Below, one piece after another: positions 34,496 to 42,638 of a stretch of 64,000 bases of DNA. Location of the stretch: the NCBI RefSeq assembly GCF_001411805.1, contig NZ_CP007213.1, positions 372,001 through 436,000 on the forward strand, given 5' to 3'. The notes beneath the pieces were generated by a model, which was not told where the DNA came from, made no database searches, and saw only the letters and a program-made list of their open reading frames with translations. The stretch's first letter is position 1. The number at the start of each line of letters is the position of its first letter. A program made the translations under genes and the position numbers. This DNA is from Burkholderia plantarii. Lineage in GTDB: Bacteria; Pseudomonadota; Gammaproteobacteria; Burkholderiales; Burkholderiaceae.

Positions 34496-35476
34496 ATGAA
34501 GGCCATTCCCAAGGTGATCCACATCATCTGGATCGGCGGCGACATCCCGCAACGCAACCGCGAGTGCATCACGACCTTCGTGAGGCACAACCCCGACTGG
34601 AAGATCCGGCTGTGGATCGACGCGAACCAGCTGCTCACGGGCGAGCGCCGCCGCCAGGTGAAGGCGCAACACGGCGGCAGCGTGAGCAAGGAGGCATGGC
34701 AGGCGGTGGCGGAGCGGCTCGGCAGCGGCGGCGACGCGGAAACGATCCGCTACCTCGCGAGCCATTTCGACCAGCGCGGCGAGGCGCTGCAAGGCCTGCG
34801 CCTCCGGCAGATCAACTCGATCATGGATTTCTGCCGCGCCAACGGCATCACGCTCAGCGAGGTGCAGCGCGACCTGAAGACGGGCAAGAACGCGGCGATC
34901 TACCGGCAGGAACTCGTCAATCGCGGCGCCAACTTCGGCTCGGCCAGCGACATCCTGCGCATCGAGATTCTGCTCCAGTACGGCGGCATCTACGTGGATA
35001 CCGACGTCGATTGCGTCTCGGCGCTCGGCGAGCTGATCTGCCATCAGTCGTATCCGCGCTTCTCGGCCGTCAGCGCGCTGTGGGCCAACGGCGTCACCGA
35101 GCAGGACTGGAACAGCGACGCGTGGTGGAAGCAGCGCTTCAACGGCCAGATGGCGCCGAAGATCAGCAACTCGATCATCGCCTGCCACGCCGGCAGCAAG
35201 GGGCTCAAGGCCTATCGCAAGCTGATCGCCGGCAACTTCACGAAGCTCAGGCGCGACGACGAGATGCGCGGCGCCTACTTCGACAGCATCCGCAGCAGCA
35301 CGATCCAGATGACGGGGCCGACCGCCGCCGCCGACAGCACCGGCTTCAACCGCGCGCGCGAGGCCGCGAAGCACGACGGCGACGAGTTCAGCGACCAGCG
35401 CAAGCTCGACCTGCGCGATCACTGGTATTTCCCGATGCATCACGTGCGCGATCGCTATTTCCACGACTGGCTCTGA
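34496..35476 (+). CDS. large-clostridial-toxin-like glycosyltransferase, putative T6SS effector
   Basis: A 326-residue protein with a GT-A glycosyltransferase core. IPKVIHIIWIGG opens the fold. SDILRIE (Asp152, Arg155) is followed 16 residues later by the metal-binding DxD (Asp168, Asp170 in GGIYVDTDVD). This is the same order and spacing as Asp270, Arg273, Asp286 and Asp288 in TcdB, the family that sugar-modifies eukaryotic Rho GTPases. The C terminus is aromatic (DHWYFPMHHVRDRYFHDWL). There is no signal peptide or membrane segment. GGAG lies nine bases before the ATG. It lies alone between clpV and vgrG, where effectors are often placed, and no candidate immunity gene is beside it, which argues for a eukaryotic target. 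Donor sugar and acceptor are unknown. Confidence 0.85.
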   Translation: MKAIPKVIHIIWIGGDIPQRNRECITTFVRHNPDWKIRLWIDANQLLTGERRRQVKAQHGGSVSKEAWQAVAERLGSGGDAETIRYLASHFDQRGEALQGLRLRQINSIMDFCRANGITLSEVQRDLKTGKNAAIYRQELVNRGANFGSASDILRIEILLQYGGIYVDTDVDCVSALGELICHQSYPRFSAVSALWANGVTEQDWNSDAWWKQRFNGQMAPKISNSIIACHAGSKGLKAYRKLIAGNFTKLRRDDEMRGAYFDSIRSSTIQMTGPTAAADSTGFNRAREAAKHDGDEFSDQRKLDLRDHWYFPMHHVRDRYFHDWL

Positions 35477-35629
35477 TGCGCGGTTCGGCGGCTCGCGCGT
35501 GGCCCCGATTCTTTTCACGCGCGACGACGGAATAGATCGCGGTGCCCGTGCGTTTTGACTGGCGAAGGGCGCGTTTTTCGCGCCGGAAACATGGTCTTTC
35601 GCCACGCAACGAGGTTCCGCGATCACGTC

Positions 35630-37519
35630 ATGGCTCACGCAATCACGCTCAGTTCCAAGCTCGGCAGCAGCCTGCTGTTTTCGAACCTGACCGCCGGCGA
35701 GGCGCTCGGGCGGCTGTTCACGTACCGGCTCGAAGCGATCAGCCGCAACGCCGCGGTCGAACTGCGCGCGCTGCTGGCCACGCCGATGACGGTCAGGCTG
35801 GTGAGCCCGCAGGGCGATACGCGCTACTTCAACGGCATCGTGCGCGACGCCGAGCAGCGCGGCTTCGTCAACATCGACGGGGTGCGCTACGCCGTCTACG
35901 CGTTCACGCTGGTGCCGAAGCCGTGGCTCGCCACGCGGCGCCGCGACTGCCGCATCTATCGCGGCATGACGGTGCCGCAGATCGTGCAGTCGGTGCTCGG
36001 CGAGATCGGCTACGGCGACGTGAAGCCGAGCCTGAGCGGCAGCTATCCCGCGCGCGAGTATTGCGTGCAGTATCGCGAGAGCGACTTCGATTTCATCAGT
36101 CGGCTGATGGAGCAGGAAGGCATCTACTACTTCTTCACGCACGCCGACGGCACGCACACCATGGTGCTGGCCGACGCGCTCGGCGCGCACGCGAGCGTGC
36201 CCGGCTTCGAGCAGATTCCCTACGCGCCGCCCACCGAGCGCGGCAAGCGCATGAAGGCCTCGATCAGCGACTGGCACACCGCGCGCACCGTCAACACCAC
36301 GCGCGTGCAACTCGACGACTACGACTACCTGAAGCCGAAGGCCTCGCTGGTGGCCACCGAGGCGTTGACCGACCAGGACGACGCGCCGGGCGTGGACGGC
36401 CTGGACGGCTACGACTGGTCCTACGACACGGTCGGCTACGACCAGAAGCTCGCCGACGGCCAGCGCTACGCGCAGGTGCGCGCCGACGCGCTGAACGTGC
36501 CGCTCGCCGCGAGCCACGGCCACACCGACGCCTACGGGCTCGCCACCGGCGCGCTGTTCCGGCTCAAGGATTTCCCGCTCGCCGAGGCGAACCAGGAATA
36601 CCTCGTGATCGAGACCGAGACGCGCCTCGTCGAGCCCGACTACGCCACGGGCGGCGGCAGCGACGACGACGCGGAGCCGCCGTTCCACTGCGCGTTCCGC
36701 GCGATCCGCGCGCGCCAGCCGTTCCGCGCCATGCCGGTCACGCCGCGGCCGCGCATCGCCGGCCTGCAGACGGCCGTGGTGGCCGGCGACACGCCCGAGG
36801 ACATCGCCGTCGACAAATATGGACGCGTGCAGCTGACGTTCTTCTGGAGCCGCCCCGGCAAGCCGCACGCCGCCAACTCGTGCCCGGTGCGCGTCGCGCA
36901 GATGTGGGCCGGCAAGCGCTGGGGCGCGCAGTTCATCCCGCGCGTGGGGCAGGAGGTGGTGGTGAGCTTCCTCGACGGCAATCCCGACCGCCCGCTCGTG
37001 ATCGGCAGCGTCTACAACGCCGACAACATGCCGCCCTACAGCCTGCCCGACAACCGGACCCGGAGCGGCGTGAAGAGCCGCAGCCACCAGGGCGGCGGCA
37101 GCGAGGACTACAACGAGCTGCGCTTCGAGGACCGCAAGGGCGCCGAGCAGGTGCTGATCCACGCGCAGAAGGATCTGCGCGAGGAGTCCGAGCACGACCA
37201 CGACGTGCAGGTGGGCCGCAACTACACGCTTACCGCCGGCAACCAGATCCGGCTCGTGACGGGGCTCGCCAGCATCACGATGAACCGCAGCGGCGAGATC
37301 GCGATCGAGGGCACCAACCTGACGATCAACGGCAACCTGAACGTGACGCTGAGTTCGGGCCTCGCGATGGAGATCAACTCGAAGGCGAACCTGAACGTCA
37401 GTTCGATCGCGGCGATGGAGATCCTGTCCGAAGCGGACTGCCTGGTGCAGTCCACCAACCTGCAACTGATCGGTACGGCCACCGCGGTGCTCGGCGGCGC
37501 GGCGCCGATGATCCTGTGA
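35630..37519 (+). CDS. vgrG: T6SS spike protein VgrG
   Basis: A 629-residue spike protein (TssI) with a gp27-like head and gp5-like needle. The YRESDFDFISRLMEQEGIYY block and VDKYGRVQLTFFW, WAGKRWGAQFIPR and PLVIGSVYN segments are family hallmarks. The C-terminal beta-helix (repeated N-L-N-V, I-E-G-T-N-L-T-I) ends without an extra effector domain, so toxins must bind non-covalently. The ATG at 35630 fits the usual short N terminus; an ATG at 35591 is also in frame. It overlaps the next gene by 4 bases (GTGA). Confidence 0.96.
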   Translation: MAHAITLSSKLGSSLLFSNLTAGEALGRLFTYRLEAISRNAAVELRALLATPMTVRLVSPQGDTRYFNGIVRDAEQRGFVNIDGVRYAVYAFTLVPKPWLATRRRDCRIYRGMTVPQIVQSVLGEIGYGDVKPSLSGSYPAREYCVQYRESDFDFISRLMEQEGIYYFFTHADGTHTMVLADALGAHASVPGFEQIPYAPPTERGKRMKASISDWHTARTVNTTRVQLDDYDYLKPKASLVATEALTDQDDAPGVDGLDGYDWSYDTVGYDQKLADGQRYAQVRADALNVPLAASHGHTDAYGLATGALFRLKDFPLAEANQEYLVIETETRLVEPDYATGGGSDDDAEPPFHCAFRAIRARQPFRAMPVTPRPRIAGLQTAVVAGDTPEDIAVDKYGRVQLTFFWSRPGKPHAANSCPVRVAQMWAGKRWGAQFIPRVGQEVVVSFLDGNPDRPLVIGSVYNADNMPPYSLPDNRTRSGVKSRSHQGGGSEDYNELRFEDRKGAEQVLIHAQKDLREESEHDHDVQVGRNYTLTAGNQIRLVTGLASITMNRSGEIAIEGTNLTINGNLNVTLSSGLAMEINSKANLNVSSIAAMEILSEADCLVQSTNLQLIGTATAVLGGAAPMIL

Positions 37520-38091
37520 GCGCGCTGCTCGACGCCGCGCGCCAGATGCGGCTTGGCGCGCCCGCGATGGCACGGCTGCAGCCCGCGATGACGCCGCACG
37601 CGGCCGTCTCGGCGCTGCTCGACGCGGGCCTCGCGGCCGACGCGCTGAGCCTGCTCGCGCGGCTGCTGCCGCATCGCTACGCGGTGGCCTGGGTGTGCCA
37701 GTGCGCGAGCCGCGACCCGCACGATGCGGCCGATCAGGTCGAGACGCTCGCCGGACCCGACCGCGCCGGCCTCGCGCTGGCCGAGGCCTGGGTGCGCGAG
37801 CCCGACGAGGCGCGCCGCGAGGCCGCCGCCGCGTTCGCGAGCGCGCACCGCTATCGCGGCATCGGCGCGTGGGCCGCCGCCGCGGCCGGCTGGAGCGGCG
37901 GCCACCTGAACCCGCGCCACGAACGGCCCACGCCGCCGCCCGCGCATCTGAGCGCGCTGGCGGCGATGGCGGCCCTCAACTATCTGGCGGCGCGCGCGCC
38001 GCAGCGGTTCGACGCGCGGCGGGCGGCGTTCGTGCGCGACGCGCTCGGCCTGCTCGGCATTCCCAACGGTGGTGACGGAGGACTTCGATGA
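37516..38091 (+). CDS. T6SS-locus protein of unknown function
   Basis: A 191-residue Ala-rich helical protein starting at a GTG that overlaps the vgrG stop by 4 bases. It has HEAT- or TPR-like helices, a conserved-looking YAVAWVCQC segment and W-x-x-A-A-A-G-W-S-G-G-H-L. Genes of this type sit between vgrG and tagH in kinase-regulated T6SS clusters; I believe it belongs to DUF6931 but cannot confirm this. Its position suggests a spike or effector-loading role, or a partner for the FHA protein whose start it overlaps by 4 bases. Confidence 0.7.
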   Translation: MSALLDAARQMRLGAPAMARLQPAMTPHAAVSALLDAGLAADALSLLARLLPHRYAVAWVCQCASRDPHDAADQVETLAGPDRAGLALAEAWVREPDEARREAAAAFASAHRYRGIGAWAAAAAGWSGGHLNPRHERPTPPPAHLSALAAMAALNYLAARAPQRFDARRAAFVRDALGLLGIPNGGDGGLR

Positions 38092-39812
38092 ACAGCGGAC
38101 CCAGCCTGATCCTGGCCGTGCAGGGCGAGCGCGCCGAACGGCTCGGCAGCCGGCGCGAGCGCGTGTTCGATTGCCGCGACGGCAGCATCGGCCGCGCCGA
38201 CGACTGCGACTGGGTGCTCGGCGCCGAGGGCGTGTCGCGCCTGCACGCGCTGGTGCGCTACCTGAACGGGCTGTATTTCGTCGAGGACCGCAGCACCAAC
38301 GGCATGCTGCTGAACGGCGCGCCGCTGCGCAAGGGCGACCCCGCCGCGCTGCGGCATGGCGATCGGCTGCAGATCGACACGTTCGAGATCGACGTGCGGC
38401 TCGGCGGCGAGACGAGCGGGCGCCGGGACGACACGGCCGGGCGCGGGCGCGGCGAGGCCGGCGCGGCTGCGGACGATCTTGCCGCCGCCCCTCGCGAGGC
38501 GGGCGGCGCGGCCTCGTTGCCTTCCATCGGCGAGAACCGCGATCCGCTCGATCTCGGCCCGCTGCTGGCGTCGCCGGGCGATCGCGCCGGCGACGCGGGG
38601 CGCCCGGACGGCCTGATCCCCGGCGCGCGCGACGCGGCCGTGCCGGGCGCGAGCCTCGATCCGCTCGCGCTGTTCGATGCGCCGTCGTCTTGTTTCGACG
38701 AGACGCCGGCCGCCGCGCCCGCGCAGCCGGGCTGGAACCACACGCCGGCCGAGGCCGACCGGTTCCGCCCGCCGCGTGTCGAGGCCGCGCGCCCCGGCGC
38801 GCCGCTCCTGCCCGAGGATTGGGACGCGACGGGCAGCCGGGTGGTGCCGCGCGAAGCCGGGGCGCGTGCCGACGGCGTGCCGTTGGTACCGACTCCCGTG
38901 AGGCGGGGCGAGGGCCGCGAAAGCGATGCGTCGCGTCACGAGGCGGGGGCCGCTACGGGCTCGCCGTCACCGGCGACGCACGCCGCATCCGCCACCGACG
39001 CGCACGTCGCGCAGGCGTTGCCGTCCCCGTCTCGATGGACTGACTGGTTGCCCGAGCCCGGGTCGGCGCCCGACGTCGCGCACGACATCGCCGCGAGCGA
39101 GGCGGCGGCAGCGGCGTCGCCGACGCCGGCGCCGGCACCGCAGCGCCCCGACCCGCACATCGAGCCCGCCACGCGCCCCGTGTCGTCCGTCGAGCCCGCC
39201 CCGACCTCGCGCCGCGACGCATCGCCGGCATCGGTCGCCGCGTCGTTGCCCGCGGAACCGCCCGAGGCACCGCCCCGATCCGCCGCGCCGCCGGCACCCT
39301 CGACGCCCGCCGCCGAGCTGCCCGCGCTGTTCGAGATCGCCGTCGACGCGATGATGGACGTGCTGCGCGCGCGCGCCGAGCTGAAGAACAGCTTCCGCCT
39401 GCCCGCCACGCTGATCCAGCGCAGCGAGAACAACCCGCTCAAGTTCGCGCCCACCGCGCAGGAGGCCGTGCGGCGCCTGCTCGCGCCGCCCGACAACGGC
39501 TTCCTGGCCGGCCACGCCGCGCTCGTCGACGCGGCCGACGACATCCGCCATCACCAGATGGCGATGCTGGCCGGCGTGCGCTCGGCGTTCGATTCGCTGC
39601 TCGCGCAATTCGATCCGGCCCGCATCGAGCAGGACGCCGAAGGCGGCGCGCGGCGTCTGCCGCTCGGCGGGCGGCCGCGTCACTGGGAGCGTTACAGGGA
39701 GCAGTTCGAGGCGCTGACGAGAAACCGCGACGAATGTTTCCGGCGGCTGTTCGGCGACGCGTTCGCGCGCGCCTACGAGGAACAGCTCGCGCGCCTGAAG
39801 CCGCGCCGCTGA
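38088..39812 (+). CDS. tagH: T6SS FHA scaffold protein TagH
   Basis: A 574-residue protein with an N-terminal FHA domain (residues about 20-105: GSIGRADDCDWVL, SRLHALV, STNGMLLNG), a long Ala/Pro/Asp-rich linker and the C-terminal T6SS FHA-associated domain (LKNSFRLPATLIQRSENNPLKF). In Pseudomonas the equivalent Fha1 is phosphorylated by PpkA and triggers assembly. A second, more divergent copy sits at 19216. It starts in a 4-base overlap with the preceding gene. Confidence 0.93.
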   Translation: MNSGPSLILAVQGERAERLGSRRERVFDCRDGSIGRADDCDWVLGAEGVSRLHALVRYLNGLYFVEDRSTNGMLLNGAPLRKGDPAALRHGDRLQIDTFEIDVRLGGETSGRRDDTAGRGRGEAGAAADDLAAAPREAGGAASLPSIGENRDPLDLGPLLASPGDRAGDAGRPDGLIPGARDAAVPGASLDPLALFDAPSSCFDETPAAAPAQPGWNHTPAEADRFRPPRVEAARPGAPLLPEDWDATGSRVVPREAGARADGVPLVPTPVRRGEGRESDASRHEAGAATGSPSPATHAASATDAHVAQALPSPSRWTDWLPEPGSAPDVAHDIAASEAAAAASPTPAPAPQRPDPHIEPATRPVSSVEPAPTSRRDASPASVAASLPAEPPEAPPRSAAPPAPSTPAAELPALFEIAVDAMMDVLRARAELKNSFRLPATLIQRSENNPLKFAPTAQEAVRRLLAPPDNGFLAGHAALVDAADDIRHHQMAMLAGVRSAFDSLLAQFDPARIEQDAEGGARRLPLGGRPRHWERYREQFEALTRNRDECFRRLFGDAFARAYEEQLARLKPRR

Positions 39813-39911
39813 GCATGCGCGGCGCACCGATCCGCACGACCCCGCGCGCCGCCATGGCTGCCCGCGCAGCCGCGGCGCGACGCATCACGAACCCTTGATC
39901 GACCTGACGAC

Positions 39912-41258
39912 ATGACCCAAAGCAACAAAGTCATCTGGAGCGAAGGCCTGTTTCTGCGGCCGCAGCACATGCAGCAGCAGGAGCGCTATTTCGAGCGCTA
40001 CGTGGAGCTGCGCGCCGGCGCGCTGAGCCCGCATGCCTGGGGCTTCCAGTCGCTCGAACTCGAAAGCGACCTGCTCGCGATCGGCAAGCTCGGCATCAAG
40101 CGCGCGCGCGGCGTGTTCCCCGACGGCACGCCGTTCGCGATGCCCGGCGACGATCCGCTGCCGCCCCCGCTCGACATCGAGCCGAACTGGCGCGATCAGG
40201 TGATCCACCTGACGCTGCCGCTGCGCTCGCCCACCCGGCCCGACAGCGCCTGGGCCGATGCCGGCAAGCCCGGCGACGATGCGCTGCATCGCTTCCAGGT
40301 GCGCGAGACCGAGGTACGCGACGCCTCGGGCAGCACGGAAGGGCTGACCGCGCTCGAGGTGGCCGGCATGTGTACGCGCCTCGTGCCCGATGCGCAGCCC
40401 GCCGAGGGCTTGATGCGGATTCCGCTCGCGCGCGTGATCGAGTGCCGCGCCGACCGCCGGGTGGTGCTCGACGAGGGCTTCATGCCGAGCGCGCAGGCCG
40501 TCGAGGCGGCCGACCGGCTCGTGATGTTCCTCTCCGAGCTGCTCGGCCTGCTGCACCAGCGCGGCGAGGCGCTGGCCGCGCGCGTGGCCGAGACCGATCG
40601 CGGCGGCGCGGCCGAGATCGCCGATTTCCTGATGCTGCAGGTGATCAACCGCTGCCAGCCGCTCGTCGCGCATCTGGCCGCCGCGCCGCTGCTGCATCCG
40701 GAGGCGCTGTACCGCGTGCTGGTGGGGCTGGCTGGCGAACTCGCCACCTTCACGGCGCCGGGCAAGCGCGCGCCCGCGTTTGCGCCGTACCGGCACGAGC
40801 AGCTGCGCGAGAGCTTCGAGCCCGTGATCGCCGCGCTGCGCGTCGCGCTGAGCGCGGTGCTGGAGCAGAGCGCCGTGCCGATCCCGCTGCAGCAGCGCAA
40901 GTACGGCGTGTGGGTGGGCGTGGTGCCGGACCCGACGCTGCTCGACACCGCCACCTTCGTGCTGGCCGCGAAGGCCGACATGAAGGCCGAGGACATGCGC
41001 CGGCAGCTGCCCGCGCAGTCGAAGATCGGCCCGGTCGAGAAGATCCGCGATCTCGTCAACCTGCAGCTGCCCGGCATCGGCGTGTCGCCGATGGCGGTCG
41101 CGCCGCGCCAGCTGCCCTACACCTCGGGCTTCCTCTATTTCGAATGCGACCGCAACTCGTCGATGTGGCGGATGCTGAAGACCTCGGGCGGCATCGCGAT
41201 GCATTTCGGCAGCGGCTTCGCGGGCCTCGACCTGCAATTCTGGGCGGTGCGCGCATGA
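39912..41258 (+). CDS. tssK: T6SS baseplate-membrane linker TssK
   Basis: A 448-residue TssK (ImpJ/VasE). Diagnostic blocks are the start KVIWSEGLFLRPQHMQQQ(E)RY, YRHEQLRESFEPV and the C-terminal PRQLPYTSGFLYFECDR. It connects the TssFG wedges to the cytoplasmic parts of TssL and TssM. It ends in a 4-base overlap with tssL. Confidence 0.97.
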   Translation: MTQSNKVIWSEGLFLRPQHMQQQERYFERYVELRAGALSPHAWGFQSLELESDLLAIGKLGIKRARGVFPDGTPFAMPGDDPLPPPLDIEPNWRDQVIHLTLPLRSPTRPDSAWADAGKPGDDALHRFQVRETEVRDASGSTEGLTALEVAGMCTRLVPDAQPAEGLMRIPLARVIECRADRRVVLDEGFMPSAQAVEAADRLVMFLSELLGLLHQRGEALAARVAETDRGGAAEIADFLMLQVINRCQPLVAHLAAAPLLHPEALYRVLVGLAGELATFTAPGKRAPAFAPYRHEQLRESFEPVIAALRVALSAVLEQSAVPIPLQQRKYGVWVGVVPDPTLLDTATFVLAAKADMKAEDMRRQLPAQSKIGPVEKIRDLVNLQLPGIGVSPMAVAPRQLPYTSGFLYFECDRNSSMWRMLKTSGGIAMHFGSGFAGLDLQFWAVRA

Positions 41259-42634
41259 ACGACGAGCGCCGCCAACCCGACCGCGCGCTGCGCATCGACG
41301 CCACCGTGCTGCGCCCGCAAGGCAGCGCCGGCGCCGACGACGCGACGCGCATCATGGCGCCGCGCGCGCCCTCGGCCGACGCCGCGGGGAGATTCGACGC
41401 CGCCGCGTCCCGCGCCGCTGGCCCGACCCCCGCGCGCACGGCGCCGCGCGCCGAGCTTGCCGATTTCATGACCGGCGTGGCCAACCCGCTGGTGCGCGCG
41501 GCCAACCCGCTGCTGCAGCTGACGGTGCAGCTTCGCCACAGCGTCGCGCCGCCGGCCGACGTCGCGCGGCTGCGCGAGCAGGCCGTGGCGCAGGTCCACG
41601 GCTTCGAGCGCCACGCGCAGGGCGCCGGCATCAACACGCAGACCGTCATGGCCGCGCGCTACGTGCTCTGCACGCTGCTCGACGAGGCCGTCAACAACGC
41701 GCCGTGGGGCGATGCGAGCGGCTGGGCGCAGCAGACGCTGCTCGTCACGTTCCATGGCGAGACCTACGGCGGCGCGAAGTTCTTCCAGATCCTCGATCGC
41801 CTCGGCGTGGATTTCTCGCGCCATCTCGACCTGATCGAGCTGATGTACATCTGCCTCGCGCTCGGCTTCGGCGGCCGCTATCTGGTCGAGCCGGGCGGTC
41901 TGGGCCGGCTCGCCGACATCCAGGACGACCTGTACCGCCGGATTCGCGGCCTGCGCGAGGCGCCGGCGGCCGAGCTCGCGCCGCACTGGCGCGGCGTGGA
42001 GGACCGCCGCAATCCGGTGATGCGCCACGTGCCGCCGTGGGTCGCGCTGGCGGCCTCGGCCGTGATCCTGCTGGCCAGCTTCCTCTACTTTTTCACGAAG
42101 CTGAACGGCCTGGCCGAGCCGGTCAGCGCGCAGCTGGCCGCGATCGGCCTCGAACATGCGCCGCCGCCGCAGGGCGACGCCGCGCCGGCGCCGGCCGGCC
42201 CCGACCTGAAGGCGCTGCTCGCGCCGCTCGAACAGGCCGGCGCGCTGAGCGTGGACGAGCAGCCCGACGGCCGCGCCACGGTGCGCCTCGCCGCCGGCCT
42301 GCTGTTTCCGTCGGGCGGCGCCGAGATCGCGCCGGCCGAGGCGCCGCTGCTGCGCCAGGTGGCCGCCGCGCTGAACCGCGTGAAGGGCCGCGTGATCGTG
42401 GTGGGCCATACCGACGACCAGCCGATCCGCTCGCTGACGTTCAAGGACAACTTCGAACTGTCCACGGCACGCGCGCGCAACACGCTCGCGATCCTCGCGC
42501 AGGGGCTCGACGATCCGAGGCGGCTGGAGGCGAACGGCGCCGGCGCCTCGCAGCCGCTCGCCACGCCGGCGAACCTGCCCGAGAACCGCGCGCGCAACCG
42601 GCGCGTGGAAATCCTCTATCTCCCGGAGCACTGA
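41255..42634 (+). CDS. tssL: T6SS membrane protein TssL with OmpA domain
   Basis: A 459-residue evolved TssL. The N-terminal DotU domain has NPLLQLTVQLRH, YVLCTLLDEAVNNAPWG and GGRYLVEPGG; one membrane helix follows (WVALAASAVILLASFLYFF); then a periplasmic OmpA-like peptidoglycan-binding domain (VVGHTDDQPI, NFELSTARA, NRRVEI). The peptidoglycan anchor is built in, so no separate TagL is needed, and none is seen. It precedes tssM by 4 bases. Confidence 0.97.
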   Translation: MNDERRQPDRALRIDATVLRPQGSAGADDATRIMAPRAPSADAAGRFDAAASRAAGPTPARTAPRAELADFMTGVANPLVRAANPLLQLTVQLRHSVAPPADVARLREQAVAQVHGFERHAQGAGINTQTVMAARYVLCTLLDEAVNNAPWGDASGWAQQTLLVTFHGETYGGAKFFQILDRLGVDFSRHLDLIELMYICLALGFGGRYLVEPGGLGRLADIQDDLYRRIRGLREAPAAELAPHWRGVEDRRNPVMRHVPPWVALAASAVILLASFLYFFTKLNGLAEPVSAQLAAIGLEHAPPPQGDAAPAPAGPDLKALLAPLEQAGALSVDEQPDGRATVRLAAGLLFPSGGAEIAPAEAPLLRQVAAALNRVKGRVIVVGHTDDQPIRSLTFKDNFELSTARARNTLAILAQGLDDPRRLEANGAGASQPLATPANLPENRARNRRVEILYLPEH

Positions 42635-42638
42635 ACCC

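Noticed and set aside
34414-35629. Immunity gene next to the glycosyltransferase effector
   Set aside because: Only short spacers (82 and 153 bases) flank it, and no other supported frame fits, so none is called.
34277-37573. A 1098-codon minus-strand open frame opposite the glycosyltransferase and vgrG
   Set aside because: Both plus-strand genes have clear family motifs; the antisense frame has none.
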